Assembly (NCBI GenBank): GCA_011064905.1
Contig: JAAKFW010000094.1
Location: 1 to 6,109 of the forward strand
From: Candidatus Anoxychlamydiales bacterium
GTDB taxonomy: Bacteria; Chlamydiota; Chlamydiia; Chlamydiales; SM23-39
Length of the DNA: 6,109 nucleotides
Reading direction: 5' to 3'
A program made the translations under genes and the position numbers. The notes beneath the pieces are model-generated. The model was not told the origin of the DNA. It made no database searches and saw nothing but the letters and a program-made list of their open reading frames with translations. This document shows, piece by piece, positions 1 to 5,428 of the stretch (position 1 is its first letter; the number at the start of each line of letters is the position of its first letter).

Positions 1-305
1 TTATGTTGATGACATAGTGCTGCAAGGCCATATTTGAGTGTCGTTCCAAAAAGAGTTGCAAACTTCTGAGATACACCAGGCGCTAGATCTGTATTATTAG
101 ATCCAGGACGCTTAATGATTATTTGGTACTGTTTTCCGTTCAAAGAGACTCTAGAGAGCTTAGGAGGGGGGCTTGAGGACTCTGCTTTAGTTGTGTTTGA
201 ATATATAGGGGGTCCATTTGATGGAGGTTGAGCGTTAGGCATTGGGGAAGCCGGATTAGTTGGTAGAAATGGGATGTTACTCTGGGATGGCGTTAGGGCT
301 GTCAT
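1..305 (-). CDS. Partial N-terminus of a proline/serine-rich protein of unknown function
   Basis: The minus strand is open from an ATG at 305-303 to the window edge, giving 101 complete codons with no stop. The start is supported by an SD site (AAAGAGG at 317-311, 5 nt spacing) and an upstream promoter. Residues 1-50 are low-complexity, with 13 prolines and many Ser, Asn and Thr. From about residue 53 the sequence becomes more ordered (VSLNGKQYQIIIKRPGS, then QKFATLFGTTLKYGLAAL), which looks like the start of a folded domain. I do not recognise the family. G+C is 44% over positions 1-300, well above the rest of the window, and codons such as CCC, CCG and GCC are used more freely. This may mean recent transfer or a compositionally biased gene. 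A disordered Ser/Pro-rich N-terminus is common in secreted effectors of intracellular bacteria, but no secretion signal can be proved here. Confidence 0.7.
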   Translation of the reverse strand, partial: MTALTPSQSNIPFLPTNPASPMPNAQPPSNGPPIYSNTTKAESSSPPPKLSRVSLNGKQYQIIIKRPGSNNTDLAPGVSQKFATLFGTTLKYGLAALCHQH

Positions 306-346
306 ATAAACCTCTTTTTTTATAATTGTGTAATTAATTTGTTATA

Positions 347-375
347 AGTATAGTGTTTTTAATTTAAAATTTCAA
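347..375 (-). promoter_or_regulatory. Sigma-70-type promoter for the left-edge gene
   Basis: On the minus strand a -35 box TTGAAA (375-370) is followed by exactly 17 bases and a -10 box TATACT (352-347). Both boxes match consensus at five of six positions. Transcription would start near 340, giving a leader of about 35 nt before the SD site and ATG at 305. This is the best-matching promoter I found by eye in the window. The call is sequence-based only. Confidence 0.6.
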
Positions 376-490
376 TAAAAATACATTAATAATTAATAAA
401 GGAAGAAGAGCATATATTACAGAAAGTTTTAAAATGGAAATGTTTATTTTAATTTGATATTTAGCTTAATTTCTAGCAAATGAAGATAAT

Positions 491-496
491 TATACT
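491..496 (+). promoter_or_regulatory. Candidate -10 box for the adenylate-kinase-like gene
   Basis: TATACT at 491-496 is a good -10 hexamer about 64 bases before the ATG at 560. No convincing -35 box lies at the expected distance; the nearest, TTAATT at 466-471, is weak and 19 bases away. The A+T-rich background makes such hexamers frequent, so this is a tentative call. Confidence 0.35.
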
Positions 497-522
497 ATAT
501 TTTTTGTTTGCTTGTTAAGTCA

Positions 523-539
523 AAGATAATTAATATCTT
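523..539. repeat. Short inverted repeat in the leader of the kinase gene
   Basis: AAGATA (523-528) and TATCTT (534-539) are perfect inverted arms around the 5-base centre ATTAA. The repeat lies just before the SD site (AAGGG, 548-552) of the kinase gene. It could be a small operator or a weak leader hairpin. With six A/T-rich base pairs it could also be chance. Confidence 0.3.
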
Positions 540-559
540 AAGGTAAAAAGGGTTAAAAT

Positions 560-1153
560 ATGGGAAACTTATATAAGTCTATTCTAATCTACGGGCCTCC
601 CGGCTCCGGAAAGGGCACTATCAGTAAAGCTCTAAATCTCTCAGATTCAGTGTGTCACGTTTCAACAGGAGCTATTTTTAGAGGAATTGACCCTTCTTCT
701 GAAAAAGGTAAAATGATAAATAGTTATCTAAAAAAGGGTAAGTTACTCCCGGATGACTTTACAGTAAATATTTGGCATGAATTTGTAGAGCATAAGATAA
801 ATGAAGGCCTCTATGATCCTAAGGAACATTTTTTGCTTTTAGATGGCATTCCAAGGACTTTGAAACAAACAACTCTTTTAGAAAAATATATCAAGGTTGA
901 ATATATCATTGTTTTAGAGATGAAAGATCTCGGCAAGCTAATTGCAAGAATGGAAAACAGGGCTTTGATAGAAAATAGATCCGATGATCTGGATAAAAAT
1001 GTTTTAAAAAATAGAATAGATATTTATTTAAACGATACGACAAAAATTTTAAAACATTACTCCAATGATAAAATTTTTAATTTTAATGCACAGCAAAAAA
1101 AGTTAGAAGTTATTAGAGATGTTTTAGTGAAATTTGCACCTATTTTAAGTTAA
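560..1153 (+). CDS. adk: Adenylate kinase-like nucleoside monophosphate kinase, short-LID type
   Basis: This is a 197-residue cytoplasmic enzyme of the adenylate kinase family, which transfers phosphate between ATP and AMP (2 ADP interconversion). Visible motifs, in order, are the Walker A P-loop GPPGSGKGT (residues 12-20), the NMP-binding STGAIFR (35-41), LLLDGIPRT with the AMP-contacting Arg99 (92-100), and a LID/catalytic segment with Arg130, Arg134, Arg140-x-Asp-Asp and Arg152. The LID is short: about five residues separate Arg134 and Arg140, so the long insert and its zinc-binding cysteines are absent. The usual acidic residue of the STGD motif is Ala38 here, which may affect the NMP pocket. 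The ATG is supported by an SD site AAGGG (548-552, 7 nt spacing). It appears monocistronic, with A/T-rich spacers on both sides. A paralogous NMP kinase of different base specificity is possible; kinase identity is very likely, exact substrate less so. Confidence 0.88.
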   Translation: MGNLYKSILIYGPPGSGKGTISKALNLSDSVCHVSTGAIFRGIDPSSEKGKMINSYLKKGKLLPDDFTVNIWHEFVEHKINEGLYDPKEHFLLLDGIPRTLKQTTLLEKYIKVEYIIVLEMKDLGKLIARMENRALIENRSDDLDKNVLKNRIDIYLNDTTKILKHYSNDKIFNFNAQQKKLEVIRDVLVKFAPILS

Positions 1154-1228
1154 AAACTTTTGTAAATTTATCAATAAAAAATGTTTTTTATAACTGTATG
1201 TTTTTAAATCTAATAAAATAAATTTCTG

Positions 1229-1264
1229 AATTTTATTAATTAAGTATATTTAATTAATAAAATT
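1229..1264. repeat. Perfect 15-bp inverted repeat with 6-bp centre
   Basis: The arm AATTTTATTAATTAA (1229-1243) and its exact reverse complement TTAATTAATAAAATT (1250-1264) flank the centre GTATAT (1244-1249). It lies in the spacer between the kinase and the membrane-protein gene. As RNA it would form an all-A/U hairpin with no following U-tract, so it is a poor intrinsic terminator. As DNA it could be a cruciform or a dimeric-protein binding site. Its arm-6-arm form resembles Xer recombination sites, but only loosely in sequence. The surrounding DNA is almost pure A/T, which raises the chance of accidental symmetry. Confidence 0.6.
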
Positions 1265-1294
1265 AAATTAACAATATTAAAATCTTCTTGTCTA

Positions 1295-1323
1295 TTTAAA
1301 AGTAATAGGGTTGATGTTATAAT
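1295..1323 (+). promoter_or_regulatory. Extended -10 promoter for the 527-residue membrane protein gene
   Basis: A perfect -10 hexamer TATAAT (1318-1323) is preceded by TG plus one base (1315-1317), the extended -10 element. Seventeen bases upstream is a weak -35 box TTTAAA (1295-1300). Transcription would begin near 1330, just before the 11-bp tandem repeat and about 50 nt before the ATG at 1382. Confidence 0.5.
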
Positions 1324-1333
1324 TAACTAAATA

Positions 1334-1355
1334 AATATAGCGGTAATATAGCGGT
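1334..1355 (+). repeat. Exact 11-bp tandem repeat (two copies) at the predicted transcript start
   Basis: AATATAGCGGT occurs twice head to tail (1334-1344 and 1345-1355). It contains the only G/C-rich patches (GCGG) in this A/T-rich spacer. The period is about one helical turn, so two copies would present the same DNA face. The repeat lies immediately downstream of the predicted start site, where a repressor could block initiation or clearance. The function is inferred only from position. Confidence 0.5.
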
Positions 1356-1381
1356 GTTTTTATTAAGTTACGAGGAAAGCA

Positions 1382-2965
1382 ATGAGTGTAGAAACGGCAA
1401 GAACTTTTTATCAAAGCAATTCATATAATGAAAATTCAAATGTAGTGGCAAAGCCTTTAGATTTGACATATTTTCAGCTAGATAAAAGTACATACATTTC
1501 TGCAAAAGAGATTGAAATGCTTCCGGATTCTTATAAAGAGCAAACTAAAAGTATTTTTGCAAAAGTTCTTAAAAATAAAGATGTTTTAGAAAGTATAAAA
1601 AAAGTAGATGTTTCAACTATTTCTCTCAAGATTCAAAATAAAAAGTTAGCCTATAGCTTTGATGATAAAAATGAAAGCATCTTTTTAAGTGATAAAAAAA
1701 CTCAAAAAGCTTTTGAGAAAGTTACCAGAAATATAAAAAGATATTTAAAAAATACTAAAACAATAAAAGGTAGAAAAGTTCAAAATCTTACGATAATAGA
1801 TAAAAATATTATAAAAGGTAGACCTTTTGATATTAGAAAAATAAGTGCAGATGAACGAGCTTTAAAGAAAAAATATCCAAATTTAATACGAGTTCCTCTT
1901 AAATACTTGCGAGTTCCTCTTAAATACTTTAGTAAATTTAGAAAATCAGATGCTGAATGGTCCCTATGGGCTGTTTTCCTTAGTGATATTCAAGTTTTTG
2001 CTGTAAAATCTTTTAAATTTATATCTGTGGAATTAGCTTTTTTAAAGAATATAAAGGGATGGGATGATTGGCTTGGATATTTGGTTGGATCTTTTGGTGT
2101 TCTCAATGGAATTGAAAATATTAAAGATGCAAGAAAAATCGATGATAGAGAAGGGAAATATGATGGAATCCATAAAATTATTAGAAATACGTTTGCAATT
2201 GTAGGAGGGTCAATAGATTGGATTGGTAAAGCTATAAAAACTGTAGGCCATGTTGTAATAAAATTAGCTCTTTCCATTATCGCAACTTCTGTATTTTTAT
2301 TTGTAACTTTATATGCTCTCGTAAGATTTGTATATTTTGATATAAAAGCGATTCATTTTAAAAAGAAACTAAATGAGTATCTAAAGAATGACAAACTAAC
2401 AGATGAAGAGAAAAAAATAGGAGCTTTGAACTTTTTAAAAGATAAGTTGATGCTATCTAAGGAAAAGTCTTTTAAAATTTTGAAAAAAATAAGAAAAGAA
2501 AACCCAGGTTTTTCAGATGATAAAATTGAAAAATTATTCCATGGAAAAATAAAAAAACTAGTTGAAACGAAAGTAAAAAGATTTGAAAGAAGAGTAGGCT
2601 CAAATGTAGCTTCCCTAATTCAAAGAAATGTGAAACAGATCCTAAAAGATCCTAAAAATGATCTAAATATTGAAAATATAAATAAAATCTTTGAGAAAGT
2701 TTTATACAAAAACTCTGTGACAATTCATGAAAATACAGTATTTTCATTAGCGATAGCTTTGCAAGGGATAGAATTTATTTTATTCATGATTATTGGTTTT
2801 ACAATCCCAGCTTTAATTCCGGGAGCTTTATCTTCTATGCTTTTTGCCTATGTGCAAGGATATAGTTTTTATAGGAGGTTCTATCTTAAAGAAAACAAAA
2901 TAGATAAAAAAGATGAAGATGAGATAGAAAAAAAAGCATCTTTAATTTCTCAAGCTACGATATAA
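1382..2965 (+). CDS. Lysine-rich membrane protein of unknown function, 527 residues
   Basis: I recognise no family. The ATG is supported by an SD site (GAGGA, 1372-1376, 5 nt spacing) and a promoter about 60 bp upstream. The first 160 residues are polar and lysine-rich with no signal peptide. Residues 170-183 are a duplicated heptad (RVPLKYL then RVPLKYF). Residues 192-245 hold moderately hydrophobic, Trp-containing stretches. A clear membrane segment spans about 290-318. A charged, probably helical region (about 325-445, many Lys and Glu) follows. Then come two adjacent hydrophobic segments (about 452-473 and 474-493) joined by a short Pro/Gly turn (IGFTIPALIPG), and a charged tail (KIDKKDEDEIEKK). 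The paired C-terminal helices with a short turn recall the bilobed hydrophobic domain of chlamydial inclusion-membrane proteins. That is only a shape resemblance, and a plain inner-membrane protein is equally possible. Confidence 0.8.
   Translation: MSVETARTFYQSNSYNENSNVVAKPLDLTYFQLDKSTYISAKEIEMLPDSYKEQTKSIFAKVLKNKDVLESIKKVDVSTISLKIQNKKLAYSFDDKNESIFLSDKKTQKAFEKVTRNIKRYLKNTKTIKGRKVQNLTIIDKNIIKGRPFDIRKISADERALKKKYPNLIRVPLKYLRVPLKYFSKFRKSDAEWSLWAVFLSDIQVFAVKSFKFISVELAFLKNIKGWDDWLGYLVGSFGVLNGIENIKDARKIDDREGKYDGIHKIIRNTFAIVGGSIDWIGKAIKTVGHVVIKLALSIIATSVFLFVTLYALVRFVYFDIKAIHFKKKLNEYLKNDKLTDEEKKIGALNFLKDKLMLSKEKSFKILKKIRKENPGFSDDKIEKLFHGKIKKLVETKVKRFERRVGSNVASLIQRNVKQILKDPKNDLNIENINKIFEKVLYKNSVTIHENTVFSLAIALQGIEFILFMIIGFTIPALIPGALSSMLFAYVQGYSFYRRFYLKENKIDKKDEDEIEKKASLISQATI
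1889..1930 (+). repeat. In-frame 21-bp tandem duplication inside the membrane-protein gene
   Basis: Two 21-bp units (1889-1909 and 1910-1930) are identical at the first 20 bases and differ only at the last (G versus T). Each encodes Arg-Val-Pro-Leu-Lys-Tyr plus Leu or Phe (residues 170-176 and 177-183). The near identity, including silent positions, points to recent slippage or duplication that kept the frame open. Confidence 0.85.
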
Positions 2966-3012
2966 AAAAAAAATATATTTTTTTTTGCTATAGTAAAAGA
3001 AATAGCAAAAAA
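2964..3012 (+). promoter_or_regulatory. Overlapping hairpins in the xerD leader
   Basis: Immediately after the preceding stop codon begins, ten A (2964-2973), TATA, and nine T (2978-2986) can fold on themselves. The T-tract plus GCTAT also forms a perfect 11-bp stem: TTTTTTGCTAT (2981-2991) with ATAGCAAAAAA (3002-3012) around a 10-base loop. The two foldings share the T-tract and exclude each other. The second hairpin ends 9 bases before the xerD ATG at 3022. It is not followed by a T-run, so it is not a standard terminator. A role in setting xerD translation is inference. Homopolymer tracts pair easily, so chance is not excluded. Confidence 0.4.
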
Positions 3013-3021
3013 TAATCACTT

Positions 3022-3900
3022 ATGCAAAATATCGACTTTCAGATTAGAGCATTTTTAGCATATATAGAGTCTGAAAAAGGGCTGTCCGCCAATACAGTGG
3101 AAGCATATTTTAGAGATATTAGATATTTTAAAGATTTTTTATTCAAAAAATCAATTAGTAGATTTGAAGATGTTAAGCAAGCAGATGTAATTGAATATCT
3201 GAGCTTTTTGAAAACTAAATATGCTTCCTCTTCAATTTATAGAAGTTTTGTTGCTATAAAAGTCCTTTTTAGATTTTTGAAACAAGAAAATGCTATCAAA
3301 AAAGATATAACCCTTTATTTGGATCTACCTAAAATTTGGCAGTTTCTGCCATCTGTCATGACTCCTCAAGAGGTGGATTCTCTATTAAAGCAAATTAAAA
3401 CAGATGATTTTGTCGGAGCAAGAGATAAAGCTATTTTAGAACTTTTATATGCAACAGGGATTAGAGTATCAGAGTGCTCTTCTCTAAAAATATTAGATGT
3501 AAATGACGGTTTTATAAAAGTTACAGGAAAAGGTAAAAAACAAAGATTAGTTCCTATTGGTAAAAAAGCAATTAAAGCTATCGATCACTATCTTTTAAAC
3601 TTCAGAAATGAAGTAAAGGAAATTGATTATTTATTCATCTCCAAAGGTGGAAAAAAAATTAATAGAGTTACTATCTACCATAGAATCAAAATTTATGCAC
3701 GTGGAGCGAATATTAAAAAAAATATATCTCCACATACTCTTAGACATTCCTTTGCAACTCATCTTTTAGAAAATGGAGCAGACCTTAGGCTCATTCAAGA
3801 TATGTTAGGTCATGCAGATATTTCTTCAACAGATAGATATACTCATATCTCGAAAGCTCATTTAAAAAAAGCTTTTGAGAATTTTCATCCAAGGCCTTAA
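3022..3900 (+). CDS. xerD: Tyrosine recombinase XerD
   Basis: This is a 292-residue site-specific recombinase, a typical length for XerC/XerD. With its partner it resolves chromosome dimers at dif near the replication terminus. The N-terminal SAM-like DNA-binding domain covers about residues 3-90 (SEKGLSANTVEAYFRDI), and the catalytic domain covers about 112-285. The catalytic set is complete: Arg148 (ATGIRVSE), Lys at 170-172 (GKGKKQR), His238 and Arg241 (PHTLRHSFATHLL), His264 (MLGHADI) and nucleophile Tyr273 (DRYTH). Arg148 and the H-x2-R, R-to-H and H-to-Y spacings match E. coli XerD as I recall it. The tail ENFHPRP resembles the HPR ending of XerD proteins, which favours XerD over XerC or an integrase. 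The ATG is the only plausible start, because a TAA lies in frame at 3013-3015, but no SD precedes it. A hairpin occupies the leader. No phage or integron genes are adjacent. Confidence 0.88.
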   Translation: MQNIDFQIRAFLAYIESEKGLSANTVEAYFRDIRYFKDFLFKKSISRFEDVKQADVIEYLSFLKTKYASSSIYRSFVAIKVLFRFLKQENAIKKDITLYLDLPKIWQFLPSVMTPQEVDSLLKQIKTDDFVGARDKAILELLYATGIRVSECSSLKILDVNDGFIKVTGKGKKQRLVPIGKKAIKAIDHYLLNFRNEVKEIDYLFISKGGKKINRVTIYHRIKIYARGANIKKNISPHTLRHSFATHLLENGADLRLIQDMLGHADISSTDRYTHISKAHLKKAFENFHPRP

Positions 3901-3984
3901 AAAATATTTATTAATGTTGATATAGAACTTTTATTGCTTTTTTTTCTCTTTTAAATTAAGGTTCTTACATTTTTAAAATTTTTT

Positions 3985-3990
3985 GAAAGG
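3985..3990 (+). promoter_or_regulatory. Ribosome binding site that fixes the start of the propeller gene
   Basis: GAAAGG at 3985-3990 lies 7 bases before an ATG at 3998. An in-frame TTG at 3983 would give a protein five residues longer, but it overlaps this SD site and has none of its own. ATG 3998 is therefore the start used here. Confidence 0.65.
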
Positions 3991-3997
3991 CAAGAAA

Positions 3998-4513
3998 ATG
4001 TCATCAGTTAGTTTAGGCGAGTTTAGATTCATAGACGGAATATATAGGTTTAAAAAAAACTCAGAAGGGGATATTTCAATAGAAACTAAAAAAACTTCTG
4101 GTGAAACTTATGGAGAACATAAATTTGATAGCTCTTGTTTTGATACAATGAATTTTCCAAATACCTGCTTATCTGATGATCAAAAAATTAGATTTTGCTT
4201 GAGAAATCCTCATTTCAGACCTTTAATTGATAAGACGACAAGTAAAGTATTTTTTAAAACTATCCCGGCAGCTCAAAAAACATGGTTAGATTTAAATAAA
4301 TTTGAAAGGTCTGCTGGGACAAATTTTAATAGAATGGTTCCTCTCTCTGATGGATCGCTTTTAGTAACTACAAATACTCGTTATTTTAGGATTTTAAATC
4401 CCAGATCTGGAAAACAAAAAACTTTAAATAGTCATAATTTTAATGAGATTTCAGGAGGAATTGAACTAGGAAATGGGCTTTTAGCTCTAAAGACAGGTAA
4501 ATATACAATTTAA
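3998..4513 (+). CDS. First fragment: start of the WD-like beta-propeller
   Basis: This translatable 171-residue piece has a good SD site and ends at the first internal TAA. It shows propeller-type strands with the pattern D-G-S-L-L-V-T (residues 118-124), R-Y-F-R-I-L-N-P-R-S-G-K and G-N-G-L-L-A-L-K-T-G-K-Y-T-I (158-171). The last strand continues as LWDW directly after the stop. Alone it would be an incomplete propeller and unlikely to fold. It may still be made, since its initiation signals are intact. The spacer before it (3901-3984) is pyrimidine-rich with no convincing promoter. Confidence 0.6.
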   Translation: MSSVSLGEFRFIDGIYRFKKNSEGDISIETKKTSGETYGEHKFDSSCFDTMNFPNTCLSDDQKIRFCLRNPHFRPLIDKTTSKVFFKTIPAAQKTWLDLNKFERSAGTNFNRMVPLSDGSLLVTTNTRYFRILNPRSGKQKTLNSHNFNEISGGIELGNGLLALKTGKYTI

Positions 4514-5428
4514 CTTTGGGATTGGAAAAAATCAAAATATATAGATGAAATAAAATTTGAAGGTAAAACGATTGGTCTTTTTCAAGCATTCTCTAAAGAC
4601 TTAATTGTAATGTATTGTTCAAATGATTTAATTGTTTTTGATTTGACTAAAAATGGAATTGCTCAAGAAATTCCAAAAGGAAGGTTTTTAAAAAAAATTT
4701 CCAATACAAGCTTTTCTATTTTAAATGAAAATACAATTGAAAGATATTCTTTAGATGAAAGAGAAAAAAAACCATTTAAATTAAAAGAAAAGCATGAGTT
4801 AAAATTTGACAAAGATAAATATTTGTATGATTTTTCTTTTCTTTCCAATGGCCATATTTTGTTTTTCTTAAGAGAAAAGATTGATAATGAAGATATGAAA
4901 GTATCGATCTTTATCACTGATAATAAATCATACGTTCAACTAACTGAGGCGCACTCAATCAATGATATAAATTTTTGTGAGGTAGAAATTGAGATTGACG
5001 GTAAAGTACAGCTTTGTTTAGCTAAAGCCTATCAATATAGTCGTGATATTAGATACTGGAATTGTAAAACGGGTGAAAATTTTAAAGATGTTAACAAGCA
5101 TTCAGGTGACATAAAATCTTTAATAAAACTTAGAGATAATTCTTTAATATCACGAGTAGGAGATCATCAAGTTAAAATTTTTGATTTTACTAAGGACGAA
5201 AAAGATAAAAACTATTATGAAAAAACGGCTCAAAATAGTGTGTTGACTCTTCAAGAGCTCTTTGATGGATCTGTAGCTGTTCAATCTATTAATTCAATAG
5301 AATTTATCTCGCCAACAACAACATCAAATGATGATGTTGATTTAGAGGAATTAAGTGTTGATGCATTAAAAGCTAGATTAAGACAATCTCCTCAAGATTT
5401 TGAAACTTACAAATGTTTAGCTTATTAA
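4514..5428 (+). pseudogene. Second fragment: rest of the propeller and start of the TPR-like region
   Basis: This stretch is open in the same frame as the first fragment and begins LWDWKKSKYIDEI. Its first internal ATG (4610) has no SD site and falls in the middle of a beta-strand (LIVMYCSNDLIVFDL), so it is not a credible separate gene start. At least four further propeller-like strand groups can be seen. The clearest is HSGDIKSLIKLRDNSLIS followed by GDHQVKIFDF (residues 368-397 of the composite), a WD-type blade. The end, from about residue 451 (SVDALKARLRQSPQDFETYKCLAY), is an amphipathic helical pair of TPR style, cut by TAA at 5426. Confidence 0.6.

Noticed and set aside
384..396. ATTAATAATTAAT palindrome in the divergent intergenic region
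   Set aside because: It is short and pure A/T in an A/T-rich spacer, so it is expected by chance.
1174..1191. ATAAAAAA-TG-TTTTTTAT as terminator of the kinase gene
   Set aside because: The stem is all A/U with a two-base loop and no following U-tract, so it is too weak to call.
1990..2277. 95-codon minus-strand open frame
   Set aside because: It lies wholly inside the membrane-protein gene, with no SD site or recognisable protein character.
2981..3012. Hairpin before xerD as an intrinsic terminator
   Set aside because: The stem contains only two G/C pairs and is followed by AATAATCACT rather than a T-run on the plus strand, and by no clean T-run on the minus strand.
3022..3900. XerD-like gene as a phage or integrative-element integrase
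   Set aside because: Length, HPR tail and motif spacing fit chromosomal XerD, and no att repeats, tRNA or phage genes are visible nearby.
3983..3997. TTG at 3983 as the start of the propeller gene
   Set aside because: It overlaps the SD site GAAAGG that serves ATG 3998 and has no SD of its own.
4663..4917. 84-codon minus-strand open frame
   Set aside because: It is an antisense shadow of the propeller coding sequence with Lys/Ser/Phe-rich noise translation.
4610..5428. A separate gene starting at ATG 4610
   Set aside because: There is no SD site, it starts inside a beta-strand, and the frame is open and propeller-like back to the TAA at 4511.
4511..5428. UAA reassigned to an amino acid
   Set aside because: The kinase, membrane protein and xerD genes all end in TAA at the expected family length or before non-coding sequence.
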